Shown piece by piece: positions 1-7,150 of a stretch of DNA of 11,269 bases (positions are counted from its first letter, which is position 1; every line of letters starts with the position of its first letter). Origin of the DNA: JAIEPT01 sp038217425 (GTDB lineage Bacteria; Planctomycetota; Planctomycetia; Gemmatales; Gemmataceae). A program made the position numbers and the translations under genes. The stretch spans positions 1 to 11,269 of the forward strand of contig JBBQPM010000213.1 of the NCBI GenBank assembly GCA_038217425.1. The letters are read 5' to 3'. A model generated the notes under the pieces. It saw only the letters and a program-made list of their open reading frames with translations. It made no database searches and was not told the origin of the DNA.

Positions 1-117
1 GACGGCATTCGCATCACCAAGAAGGACATGAAACCCTACGAAGCCCGCTTGGAACGCTCGACGACGCTGCCCAAGTACGACATCCTGATTCGACCAAAAC
101 AACCGAGATGTGGGTAA
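1..117 (+). CDS. C-terminal fragment of an unrecognised protein, cut by the window edge
   Basis: An open frame runs from the first base to a TAA at 115-117 and gives 38 residues, including RITKKDMKPYEARLERSTTL and a KYDILIRPKQ tail. Third codon positions are strongly G/C up to about base 90, which supports real coding in this frame. After that the codons become A-rich, so the last residues may lie beyond a rearrangement junction. I do not recognise the family. An overlapping minus-strand ORF (36-317) competes for the same bases but has weaker support. The gene points towards the convergent mobilisation operon ending at 322. Confidence 0.45.
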   Translation, partial: DGIRITKKDMKPYEARLERSTTLPKYDILIRPKQPRCG

Positions 118-130
118 ATCAAGACCTGCC

Positions 131-149
131 GCTCGCCTAAAGAGCGAGC
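131..149 (+). terminator. Short hairpin after the left-edge gene, possible weak terminator
   Basis: GCTCGC at 131-136 pairs with GCGAGC at 144-149 around a 7-base loop, 13 bases after the stop at 117. An A-rich run rather than a T-run follows, so it is a poor match to an intrinsic terminator in the plus direction. The rest of 118-321 shows nothing I can assign. Confidence 0.2.
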
Positions 150-321
150 CTTCTCGCTGAAAAAAGTCTGGTCACGTTTTTGCTCCCACTTCGTGTCAAG
201 AAGAGCCGTTCGCCGGTAGAGATGATCCGGTCCCACTGATCCAGGTTTGGGGACTCGCGCCACCGGTGAGATGCTGAAAGGTAGATTAGAAGATTTTAAC
301 CTGCGAGGTCTCGACATCAAG

Positions 322-624
322 TCATTTTTTGGGAAAACGGGCCCCGCGGTAGTCGGTAAATGAAGATTGATTTTTGAGTTGGCCCAATCTCCTGAAAGCC
401 TCAACCTTCAACGCAACCGGCGAGAAACCTTGACTCAAAAGGAGGGACAGGAATTGCCGAAACAATCCTGTCCGCTCCGCACGGTCACCCAGTCCGCCGC
501 TCAGGTTGCCCCCCGGCAGAGCCTTATCCTGCGGACGGGTGAGCGACAAATACCACGTTTCGCCCTTTACGATCAAATCGAAGTGGCCTAACCGGCAAAA
601 CCCAGCAACCAACGGTCTATTCAT
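322..624 (-). CDS. Small unknown protein (100 aa) coupled to the T4CP gene
   Basis: The chosen start is the ATG at 622-624, which overlaps the end of the coupling-protein gene (ATGAATAG, 8-bp overlap). That arrangement suggests translational coupling and makes this the last gene of the minus-strand operon. The stop is TGA at 322-324. The 100-residue product has a patterned stretch, GHFDLIVKGETWYLSLTRP, at residues 12-30 and a second half rich in leucine and basic residues. There is no signal peptide or membrane segment. I do not recognise a family. A role as an accessory to the coupling ATPase is inferred only from position. A longer reading starting at 678 exists but would overlap the coupling protein by 62 bp. 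Confidence 0.55.
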   Translation of the reverse strand: MNRPLVAGFCRLGHFDLIVKGETWYLSLTRPQDKALPGGNLSGGLGDRAERTGLFRQFLSLLLSQGFSPVALKVEAFRRLGQLKNQSSFTDYRGARFPKK

Positions 625-3427
625 CTTTGTCGGCATCTTGTTTGATTCGTCGGAGGCGATCGACCATCTGCTGGGCATGCTCCGCTTCCGAAATGTTCAC
701 TGTTGCATTGGGGACCACAACTTCCGGACCCGTGGCAGGCCATGGGGAAGTCAGTGTGATGGTTTCGGGCGACTCTTCCGGCCAAGGCATTCCTTCGGAT
801 CGCTTTTCGTAGTCGATCTCGTGCATCGGCCAATCGACAAAAACGGGCGCGAACCCCTTCCACCGGCTGAACGCTTCGGATCGCTCGATGGCGAGAAAGC
901 ATTTGTTCGGATCGCGGTTATTGTCCAGCAAATCTTGCGTATTCAAGCGGTTGCCGATGTAAGTGCTAATCGATACAGGCCGTTGGCGGAGTTCATTTTC
1001 CAAGACGCCTTCCAGTCCGAACATCCCGCTCATCACGTCGCGAGCTTCTTTCTGATAGGACAGGTTGGCATAGGTGACCTTGCCGGACATTTCCGCGACG
1101 TATTTCTGCAACCAAGGATCTCTTGCGGAAAAGACCTGTTTGACGCTGGTGCAGCCCATCACAATTTCGCGGAGATCCGGTCCCCCGGAGGGATTAAGCT
1201 GGCTCATTGTTTGGTTCGCAAGAAAACAGGCCAGCCCATACGAGCGCGCCTGCGCAAGAACGTGCGTAATGTTTTGGGCGATAACGGCTTGCGCCTCATC
1301 TACCATGAGATACGCTCTGGCCTTCTGTCCGGTTCGCCCTTTGTGGTTGATGCAGGCGCTCAAAAGGGAGAACACGGCGAGTCGTGCGATCTCGGCGACG
1401 GACACCGAATCGATCGCGCCTTCCAGGTAAAAGTAAACGACCTCGTTGTTCTCGATCACCTGACTCATGTTGATGGCATTGTCGAAAGCGGGATGGTTCG
1501 GATGGGTCCGAGGGGATAAATTGAGTTGCTCGAACTCGGCAAGCGACTCGATCAAGAACGCCAAATGTTGGGCCGCTTGATACTCTTTCTCGCCCTCCGC
1601 TAAAAACAAGATGATGTCGTTGAGATCCTTGAAGGACTCGATCCGTTCGAATTTGCGGTGGCGTTGCGTTCGGAAGGTCGGGCCTCGACGAGCGTTTTCG
1701 GGTACGGTTTCTTCAAAGGCGCGTTTGAGAAGGATGCGACTTGCAATGGTGAACCATGCCCGGCCGTAATCCGAGCCATGGTGCATGTTCAGCGCGTTCA
1801 TGAGCAGGCCCACAATCTCCTGCAAAGACAGCTGCGAGTAAATGTTTTTGTCAAATGGGTTGAAGACGTAGGTTGACCTATTTAGGCTATTAGTGAACCA
1901 CTTGAATTTGCGGCCCGCCTTCTTAGCCTCGATTCGGGCAGTGTTGAAGAGGGCCTGATCGCCTTTGCAATCAATGATGACGACGGGGCCGTCCTTGCGG
2001 CGAATCAGCTGGATCATATGGGTCATCAATCCCAAAACGGTCTTGCCGATGCCGGTGGCGCCGAGCATGTGGACATGCTCGAACGCCAACTTAAGATGCA
2101 TGAGTACCGGGTAGTCGTTGGTAAGCTGCCGCGCGATGAGGATCGATTGCTGCTCCTTGCGGTTACGGCTTTTCCGCAAACGTTCGCTGTAGCCGTCGAG
2201 ACGATCCCATTCTGGATGATGCTCGTATGCATGAGGGGCTTCGAGAGCTAGGTAATGCGCGCTGATTGTCGGCCCAGCTAATAAATGAACCGCCAGATAC
2301 ATGCACGCGCCGGGCATGATAAACAGCAAAAAGTGCTGGATGAGAAAGAGCGTGGCGCCGTAGGCGCTGCCTGGAAGAACGGTCCACGCAACCGTGAACG
2401 GATTCGGGTTTTGAACGGCTTCGGGCAAGAGGTCGGCATTGAAACCACCCAGGATCAGCCAGATTAGGTAATCGCTCAAAGGAAGGAGGGTGAGGCTCAC
2501 GATTGCTAAAATCACTCCCCCGGTCATGAGCCTGTCGAAACCGGATCCGCCGGGACTTCGAAAAACCCAAGGCGGCTGGCGAAGAAGGCTGCCGTGCCAC
2601 AGAAAATCCGTGACGTAATACCAGGTCCGTTGCCAGCTCCCAGGGAACTGAATGGTCCGCACAATGCAGCCGATGATGAGACTTACGAAGAGAGCGAACG
2701 TGAGAAAGAAGCCGGTGCCGTTGCGGTCCTCGTCGTAACTTCCACTCAGAATGACCACGCCAGGAACGACGATGACGAGGGGAAGCCAGAGGAGACCATT
2801 TCGATAGGCCGCGCGTGTCGTCATCACCGCCCGATGCAACTCGGCCTTGGCTGGCGGCATGTCGTTGCGCCGCGGCGGCCGGTCGGCGATTTCAGAGAAC
2901 CGTTTGCTCCAGTCCTCGCGCCACCCCAGCATGGTGGCGTGGTCGTTCTTGTAATGGGCGGACATCCAGTAGACGGCATGGGTAGCCACCGCGTCCGAAA
3001 ACCAAAACAATGCCGGGATGGCAAAGGCCATGAAGATCAAGAGCGACGCCGATGCTTCCTTGTGAAAAGGAGCGACGACGACTAAGGTCCATGCCGCCGC
3101 CGGCGCGATAAGGCACGCCAAGACCAAGCGAAGTGGGAAGTCTTGGAGATGGCAAACGAGGGCTCCGCCGCATCCAATCAGCATGAGGAAGACAAAGATA
3201 GGTGTGCTCGCGAAATGCTCGCCGATTTGTCTCTGCAAACCGACGGCGATTGGAAAGCAGACCAGGGAAACAAGGGCGGTCACCCCTACGGTTTGAGCGC
3301 TGACGTACGAAGGTCGGGGAGCCAGCGAGCGATAGTTGAGGTCGCAGCGTTCTTCGGGGATGTTCTCCCAATCCAGTGCGTCATCTTTTTCGGTCGTCGT
3401 TTCCAAAACCGGCGGAATGTACTTCAC
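617..3427 (-). CDS. Type IV coupling protein (VirD4/TraD/TraG-like DNA-transfer ATPase) with a many-pass membrane domain
   Basis: This is a 936-residue conjugative coupling ATPase, the inner-membrane motor that brings DNA to a type IV secretion channel. The first ~400 residues contain about eight hydrophobic segments (first near residues 45-64, last ending with MPGACMYLAVHLL). Classical VirD4/TraD proteins usually have two. A soluble ATPase domain follows: Walker A GATGIGKT at about 454-461, VIIDCKGDQAL shortly after, and Walker B YLMVDEAQ at about 705-712. The TraG/TraD C-terminal pattern TSVKQVFSARDPWLQKYV comes next. I chose the GTG at 3425-3427 because AAGGAG lies 7 bases upstream and the GTG overlaps the preceding stop (GTGA). 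The open frame extends to 3514, but that stretch overlaps the upstream gene. The DNA partner is probably presented by the two upstream relaxation-type proteins. The ATPase assignment is strong; its use in transfer rather than another DNA-pumping role is inferred. Confidence 0.9.
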   Translation of the reverse strand: MKYIPPVLETTTEKDDALDWENIPEERCDLNYRSLAPRPSYVSAQTVGVTALVSLVCFPIAVGLQRQIGEHFASTPIFVFLMLIGCGGALVCHLQDFPLRLVLACLIAPAAAWTLVVVAPFHKEASASLLIFMAFAIPALFWFSDAVATHAVYWMSAHYKNDHATMLGWREDWSKRFSEIADRPPRRNDMPPAKAELHRAVMTTRAAYRNGLLWLPLVIVVPGVVILSGSYDEDRNGTGFFLTFALFVSLIIGCIVRTIQFPGSWQRTWYYVTDFLWHGSLLRQPPWVFRSPGGSGFDRLMTGGVILAIVSLTLLPLSDYLIWLILGGFNADLLPEAVQNPNPFTVAWTVLPGSAYGATLFLIQHFLLFIMPGACMYLAVHLLAGPTISAHYLALEAPHAYEHHPEWDRLDGYSERLRKSRNRKEQQSILIARQLTNDYPVLMHLKLAFEHVHMLGATGIGKTVLGLMTHMIQLIRRKDGPVVIIDCKGDQALFNTARIEAKKAGRKFKWFTNSLNRSTYVFNPFDKNIYSQLSLQEIVGLLMNALNMHHGSDYGRAWFTIASRILLKRAFEETVPENARRGPTFRTQRHRKFERIESFKDLNDIILFLAEGEKEYQAAQHLAFLIESLAEFEQLNLSPRTHPNHPAFDNAINMSQVIENNEVVYFYLEGAIDSVSVAEIARLAVFSLLSACINHKGRTGQKARAYLMVDEAQAVIAQNITHVLAQARSYGLACFLANQTMSQLNPSGGPDLREIVMGCTSVKQVFSARDPWLQKYVAEMSGKVTYANLSYQKEARDVMSGMFGLEGVLENELRQRPVSISTYIGNRLNTQDLLDNNRDPNKCFLAIERSEAFSRWKGFAPVFVDWPMHEIDYEKRSEGMPWPEESPETITLTSPWPATGPEVVVPNATVNISEAEHAQQMVDRLRRIKQDADKDE

Positions 3428-4239
3428 CGTCGTCTCCTTGCCGGTTGAATTGCTTTTCCAGGAATGAGGTTGATCAGGCCCGGTATAACCACGATGTCTA
3501 CCGGAAGCGGCCACTTGCCGGGAAAAGGAGCATGCAATGCGGCGAGAGGCCGGGCGATTTCTTTCTTGCGGAGCAGCTTTTTGAGGCCATAAGCGATGGC
3601 CTTTGCCTTGAATTCATTCAAGGTGAGGACAGTCAGCACGAGACGGCCGGCGCGCAGATAATCGTCAAACCAACCGTGGCGAAGAAAGCGGTCCAGGAAG
3701 TCCACCGACTTGCGGACGATGCGCCGTTCGTATCCGCCATGATCCACTACAATAAAGCCAAGATAGCTGTCACCCGAGCGGTCTTCAATGAAGAACCGCT
3801 GCCGTGGCAGGCGATGCCCCCCTATCGAGAAGTGCTCGCGCAGCTTCGCGTTGGTCATAAGCGTCCGATCGCCTTTACCCTTGATGTCGTAAATGAATCG
3901 TACCATCGCGAACCGCTCAACGCGGGTCTGGACGCCGACCTTTCGAGCTCGCGACGGCGAAACCCCAACTGCGGCCGCACCCCGGTGCGTCAGCTGATAA
4001 GCGACTCTCGATCCGTAAAGGGGGACAGGACGCAAAAAGCGGTACGTCGGGCCTTTGCCGCAGAGCCGGCGCAGCGTCGATTTCACGGCATCGCGAGCTT
4101 TTCCCTTGAAGTACAGGGTATGGATGATCTCGAAGAGCGAAAAGCCGACCTTGCCAACGTGCCGCAGTATCTTCAAATCGCGGTCGGAGAGTTTCACGGT
4201 GGTCGCCTTCGGCGTGGGTGCTTGGTTACCAGAGTTCAT
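3424..4239 (-). CDS. Replication-relaxation family protein with N-terminal winged HTH
   Basis: This 271-residue protein resembles the Replic_Relax family (Pfam PF13814) of plasmid and integrative-element proteins, usually encoded beside FtsK/TraD-type ATPases. Residues ~16-92 form a winged helix: LSDRDLKILRHVGKVG, a helix ending TLYFKGKARDAVKSTLRRL, and YQLTHRGAAAVGV as the wing. Residues ~145-222 (FFIEDRSGDSYLGFIVVD through VLTVLTLNEFKAKAIAYGL) match the family's C-terminal alpha/beta region. The ATG at 4237-4239 is preferred over one at 4345-4347: the later ATG overlaps the upstream stop by 14 bases (ATGAACTCTGGTAA) and has AAAGGG just before it. The stop overlaps the GTG of the coupling-protein gene by 4 bases. 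The protein probably binds DNA at the transfer or replication origin; this is inferred from the family context. The C-terminal tail is basic (PARRRR). Confidence 0.75.
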   Translation of the reverse strand: MNSGNQAPTPKATTVKLSDRDLKILRHVGKVGFSLFEIIHTLYFKGKARDAVKSTLRRLCGKGPTYRFLRPVPLYGSRVAYQLTHRGAAAVGVSPSRARKVGVQTRVERFAMVRFIYDIKGKGDRTLMTNAKLREHFSIGGHRLPRQRFFIEDRSGDSYLGFIVVDHGGYERRIVRKSVDFLDRFLRHGWFDDYLRAGRLVLTVLTLNEFKAKAIAYGLKKLLRKKEIARPLAALHAPFPGKWPLPVDIVVIPGLINLIPGKAIQPARRRR

Positions 4240-4870
4240 AACGGACCCTTTCTTTAGAAAAGAATCGGTGCATCCGGCGGAGGTCGGCCGCCGAATAGAT
4301 GCCGCCGATTTCAATGATTTGGATGGGTTGATCGTCGTCATCGACAACGATGGCGTCGGGACGTTTACTCGGACAGAACCAGCCGAAATCGCGACGGGCG
4401 ATGTCCTCGTTGAGCCAAAAGTCGGCGGGAAAGCTGTCCTGTTCCAGTGATCGAAGAAAAACAGCCGTGATGCCTAGATCGTGCTGCACCTGGAGCGGCT
4501 GTCGATTCTGTCCGCTGAGCCCCCCGGTGAGGGGTTCCGCCTTCTTCGTGGCCCAATAAATTTCAGTCGTTCGGCAAGGAGCTACCTCGACACGGGCGGT
4601 GAGTCGGCTCGCCAGAGCGACAAAATCGGGCGCCTCATTGCCGTTCCAAGCGACAAGCGGCTCGATAAGCACGGGACAGCCAATCGGGAGGCGTTGGCAA
4701 GCAAGGTAACCCCATTTGCGGAGAATTGAGAGCAGGCTCTCCCCTTCGCATTTTCCCATGGGGTATAATTGGGCAAACGCGAGAACCTGGTCGCGCGTGG
4801 CAACTCGCGTCCGAAGCGTTAGCAGCTCAAGGATTGGCAGGGCGTCATAAAGGGCGGCGCGAATCGGCAT
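4226..4870 (-). CDS. Second replication-relaxation-type protein with a PD-(D/E)XK-like C-terminal domain
   Basis: This 214-residue protein is the first gene of the mobilisation operon. The N-terminus (ILELLTLRTRVATRDQVLAF, then LLSILRKWGYL) looks like a winged helix. The C-terminal half carries the Replic_Relax signature: HDLGITAVFL at 130-139, PDAIVVDD at 171-178 and IIEIGGIYS at 185-193, followed by a helix and YELW at the very end. D172 and E187 sit where PD-(D/E)XK-type folds place metal-binding acids, but the usual lysine two residues after the glutamate is a glycine, so nuclease activity is doubtful. GGAG lies about 8 bases before the ATG at 4868-4870. Two paralogue-like members in tandem suggest a heteromeric DNA-binding pair, which is inference. 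Annotation as a plain hypothetical protein would also be defensible. Confidence 0.65.
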   Translation of the reverse strand: MPIRAALYDALPILELLTLRTRVATRDQVLAFAQLYPMGKCEGESLLSILRKWGYLACQRLPIGCPVLIEPLVAWNGNEAPDFVALASRLTARVEVAPCRTTEIYWATKKAEPLTGGLSGQNRQPLQVQHDLGITAVFLRSLEQDSFPADFWLNEDIARRDFGWFCPSKRPDAIVVDDDDQPIQIIEIGGIYSAADLRRMHRFFSKERVRYELW

Positions 4871-4970
4871 CGGTCGTCTCCAGGTTCAAATAAACGAACG
4901 CGACATTAGACCGCAATCGCGGACAATTTTCGTCGCGCCTTCTGGCATCTTCTGGAGTCGAGGATTCGTC
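4871..4970. promoter_or_regulatory. Divergent promoter region between the mobilisation operon and the pseudokinase operon
   Basis: This 100-bp gap separates two head-to-head transcription units and must hold both promoters if these genes are transcribed from here. On the minus strand TTGCGG, 16 bases, then TTTATT is a loose -35/-10 candidate. I see no convincing sigma-70 match on the plus strand. A small perfect hairpin CCGC-AATC-GCGG sits in the middle (4912-4923) and could be an operator. The HTH of the pseudokinase encoded on the right makes autoregulation from this gap possible but unproven. The pseudokinase gene has GAGG 7 bases before its ATG. Confidence 0.4.
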
Positions 4971-6116
4971 ATGCCAAAAAAGAAGCGTGAAGTAAGACCT
5001 CCCTTGGGCTGCATGATCGTCGATTTCGACGAACTCACGAAAGTATGTGCGGAAAAGGGCTTTTGGGTGGAGGACGTTCTCGCGAAGACGGGCCTGTCGC
5101 ACCACACCATCGAGAAGATTCGGACACGGCAACCGGTTCGGCCAAGCTCCTTGGCGCCATTGGCCAAGATCTTGGCCGTTGACGCGAAGGGCAAACAAGA
5201 AGGTCAGGCTCGCTCAAGTTCTTTGGATCCATTGGCGGATATTTTTGGCCGGCACAACATGTCCCGAATTGCGGTTCGTCAAGATGCATTGACGCACTCT
5301 AAGGGCACCGAGCTGAAATGCGAGCAGATGGCGGAGTGGACGGATGAAGAAGTTCTTACCAAATGGCTGCCGACCTCAAACGGGTTGCAATACCGGATCT
5401 CCAAGTGGCGCCATAGGCATCTCGCGTCGGCCTGGGCACGGGTGAAGTGTTACGATGTAAGCCACCGGTCGGACGCGGATCGTGCCGCGTTACAAGAGAG
5501 TCTCTTGCGCCATGCGGAAGTCTGCCGCCGATTACCGCCTAGCCCACTCTTCCCCGTGCACGAACGAGTTTTCGACGACGCGTCAGGACGCTATTGGTGG
5601 GTGATCGATCGCTGGATTGATGGCTATTCGCTCGCCGACTGTTTGCGTGAACCTTGGCCAGTTCGGGATCTGCTACGGCTCGGAAGGGAGATGGCGGAAG
5701 GCCTGCAACTCCTTCACAATCATGCCATCGTGCGCCGGGAACTCTGTCCCCGATTTGTCTTATTACGAAACTCGGATCGCTCCGTTGTGTTCACCGATTT
5801 TGAACTCGCGAAGTTGCTCGACGCCGTACCGACGGTTTCCAAAGAATGGCCCGATGATCCCTATCGCGCGCCGGAGGTCGGCCAAGGACCGGTCGATGTT
5901 CGGGCAGATGTTTACAGTTGGGGCCGAATCATGAGCATCGCAGCGCTCGGCATCTTGCCTGCCGCCGGTAAAGAAAAAAAGGCTTTCATGAGCAGTGACC
6001 TGCCTGATGGGTTGCGCGGGCTGCTTTTGCGATGCGTAGCACTTCCTCGCAGCGACCGTCCGCCCGAAATGCGTGAAGTCGTGCAAGTTGTTACTCAAAT
6101 CGGAAATTCACAATGA
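4971..6116 (+). CDS. HTH-pseudokinase: Xre-like DNA-binding domain fused to a degenerate Ser/Thr kinase fold
   Basis: This is a 381-residue protein. Residues ~18-72 form an Xre-like helix-turn-helix (FDELTKVCAEKGFWVEDVLAKTGLSHHTIEKI). Residues ~135-378 follow a protein-kinase fold: ARVKCYD with the beta-3 lysine K159, hinge WWVIDRWIDGYSL, RRELCPRFVLL in place of HRDLKPxNILL, TDFELAKL in place of DFG, APE at 300-302 and ADVYSWG at 312-318. The catalytic aspartate is E257, the metal-binding asparagine is F262 and the DFG glycine is E278, so phosphotransfer is unlikely and a pseudokinase is the best call. ATP or peptide binding could remain because K159, the DF pair and APE survive. SSLAPLAKIL at 59-68 is echoed 24 residues later by SSLDPLADIF. 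The stop overlaps the next gene's start (ATGA), indicating co-translation with the Cas4-like protein. Role inferred: a DNA-binding signalling scaffold or regulator. Confidence 0.8.
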   Translation: MPKKKREVRPPLGCMIVDFDELTKVCAEKGFWVEDVLAKTGLSHHTIEKIRTRQPVRPSSLAPLAKILAVDAKGKQEGQARSSSLDPLADIFGRHNMSRIAVRQDALTHSKGTELKCEQMAEWTDEEVLTKWLPTSNGLQYRISKWRHRHLASAWARVKCYDVSHRSDADRAALQESLLRHAEVCRRLPPSPLFPVHERVFDDASGRYWWVIDRWIDGYSLADCLREPWPVRDLLRLGREMAEGLQLLHNHAIVRRELCPRFVLLRNSDRSVVFTDFELAKLLDAVPTVSKEWPDDPYRAPEVGQGPVDVRADVYSWGRIMSIAALGILPAAGKEKKAFMSSDLPDGLRGLLLRCVALPRSDRPPEMREVVQVVTQIGNSQ

Positions 6117-7150
6117 TCCAGAAGACGGGAACCTCGAACGCACCGTTGGCCGAAGGAGAAATTCCCGAACCTCGGCTCGGCGTTTTCGTCTTGACGGAGT
6201 TCGTCTTTTGTCCGCGCGCAGGCCTGTGCGCTTATGAGGCAGGCTACGAGGAGAAGGAAGATCTGCCGCCCATTTCGTTCTTTTCATTCGATCCGTTGTA
6301 CAGTCTTTCGGAGATCGATGCGGCCATCGAACAGACAATGAACGAGCTTCTGTGGCATGCGGCCGGGGCGGCGCTTTCGGCCGGGGGTGGTCTTCTGTTG
6401 TCGTTGCTCATCGATCCGTTCTTAGGCCTTGCGGGCATGCTGGGGCTTGTTTGGTTCCTGACGTTCGCAACACGTTGTGGCATCCGTCTTCATCGACTCA
6501 ATGAGCAGCGAAAAGAATCGCTCGCCGCAAAATCGCGAGAGCCGGATCCGAAGTCGGAGGAAGTGCAAAAGGTGCATTGGTGGGATTTCGCGCGGGCCGG
6601 ATTTGAGGCGCAGGAGGTGCGCGAAGCGTTGGTCGATGAGGCTTTGAACTTTTCTGGGCGACCTACCCGACTCTTGCGGCGTGGCAACACAGTGATTCCG
6701 GTTTGGCGGATGCGGCACTACAAGAACGACCTTTTTCCGCAGAACTTCATCCGAATGGCGGCGTATTGCCATCTGATTCGAGCGAGCATCGGCAAGAACA
6801 TCGAGTCTCCGTACGGCGTCATTCTTTTCGGCCATGGTTTCGATGGCGTCGCGGTTCCCTTCACTTCCGCTCGCGCGAATGACTTTCTCAAAGCCCTTAA
6901 TGAAGCTCGGCAAACAATCCGGCGCGCGACGGCGCCCGAGTCCCCCACGTGCTGCATTGCGTGTCCTTACGGGAGACCGAAGCGTTACGTTCCCGATGAA
7001 ACGGATCACGTCTGTGCCGGAAAAGCGATCCTTCCTTGCACTGCGACGGCACCCGACGACAAACGATTTCACAGCTTGTGCGGTGACCGTTTCAAGTGGT
7101 TGCCCCCCCACGCGGCGACGAAAGAACTGGAGTTGGAATTACATCGCTGA
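6113..7150 (+). CDS. Membrane-anchored Cas4-like (PD-(D/E)XK) protein lacking nuclease residues
   Basis: This 345-residue protein has a Cas4/DUF83-like layout. An N-terminal LTEFVFCPRAGLCAYE (27-42) places C33 as the first iron-sulfur-type cysteine. The core SGRPTRLLRRGNTVIPVW (181-198), then AAYCHLI and YGVILFG, matches the GxPDxLL...xIPVExK...QxxAYxxL...GVLxxG order of Cas4-type nucleases. A cysteine-rich end follows (C280, C281, C284, C301, C309, C323). The expected catalytic D is T185, the E of ExK is W198, the K is M200, and the glutamine of the QxxxY motif is R214, so I call it catalytically inactive. A two-helix hydrophobic insertion at ~82-120 (AAGAALSAGGGLLLSLLI and GMLGLVWFLTFAT) splits the fold and suggests inner-membrane anchoring, unusual for Cas4. 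It starts inside the pseudokinase stop codon and its end overlaps the convergent kinase gene by 12 bp. No cas1, cas2 or repeat array is present, so this is not a CRISPR adaptation Cas4. Role unknown: nucleic-acid binding or redox/Fe-S sensing at the membrane is possible. Confidence 0.7.
   Translation: MIQKTGTSNAPLAEGEIPEPRLGVFVLTEFVFCPRAGLCAYEAGYEEKEDLPPISFFSFDPLYSLSEIDAAIEQTMNELLWHAAGAALSAGGGLLLSLLIDPFLGLAGMLGLVWFLTFATRCGIRLHRLNEQRKESLAAKSREPDPKSEEVQKVHWWDFARAGFEAQEVREALVDEALNFSGRPTRLLRRGNTVIPVWRMRHYKNDLFPQNFIRMAAYCHLIRASIGKNIESPYGVILFGHGFDGVAVPFTSARANDFLKALNEARQTIRRATAPESPTCCIACPYGRPKRYVPDETDHVCAGKAILPCTATAPDDKRFHSLCGDRFKWLPPHAATKELELELHR

Noticed and set aside
36..317. Minus-strand ORF of 93 residues downstream of the T4CP operon
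   Set aside because: No family recognised, no ribosome site clearly better than chance, and it conflicts with the plus-strand fragment; kept only as an ambiguity.
506..1519. Plus-strand ORF of 337 codons opposite the coupling ATPase
   Set aside because: It is a shadow of the minus-strand gene, which carries clear Walker motifs; the plus translation has no recognisable domain.
3428..3514. N-terminal extension of the coupling ATPase to 3514
   Set aside because: It would overlap the upstream gene by 91 bp, while the GTG at 3427 has a good ribosome site and a 4-bp overlap.
3376..4257. Plus-strand ORF of 293 codons
   Set aside because: It lies opposite the replication-relaxation gene with its HTH and family motifs; low-complexity and no motif of its own.
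6113..7150. CRISPR adaptation module suggested by a Cas4-like gene
   Set aside because: No cas1, cas2 or other cas gene, no repeat-spacer array on either strand, and the Cas4 catalytic residues are missing.
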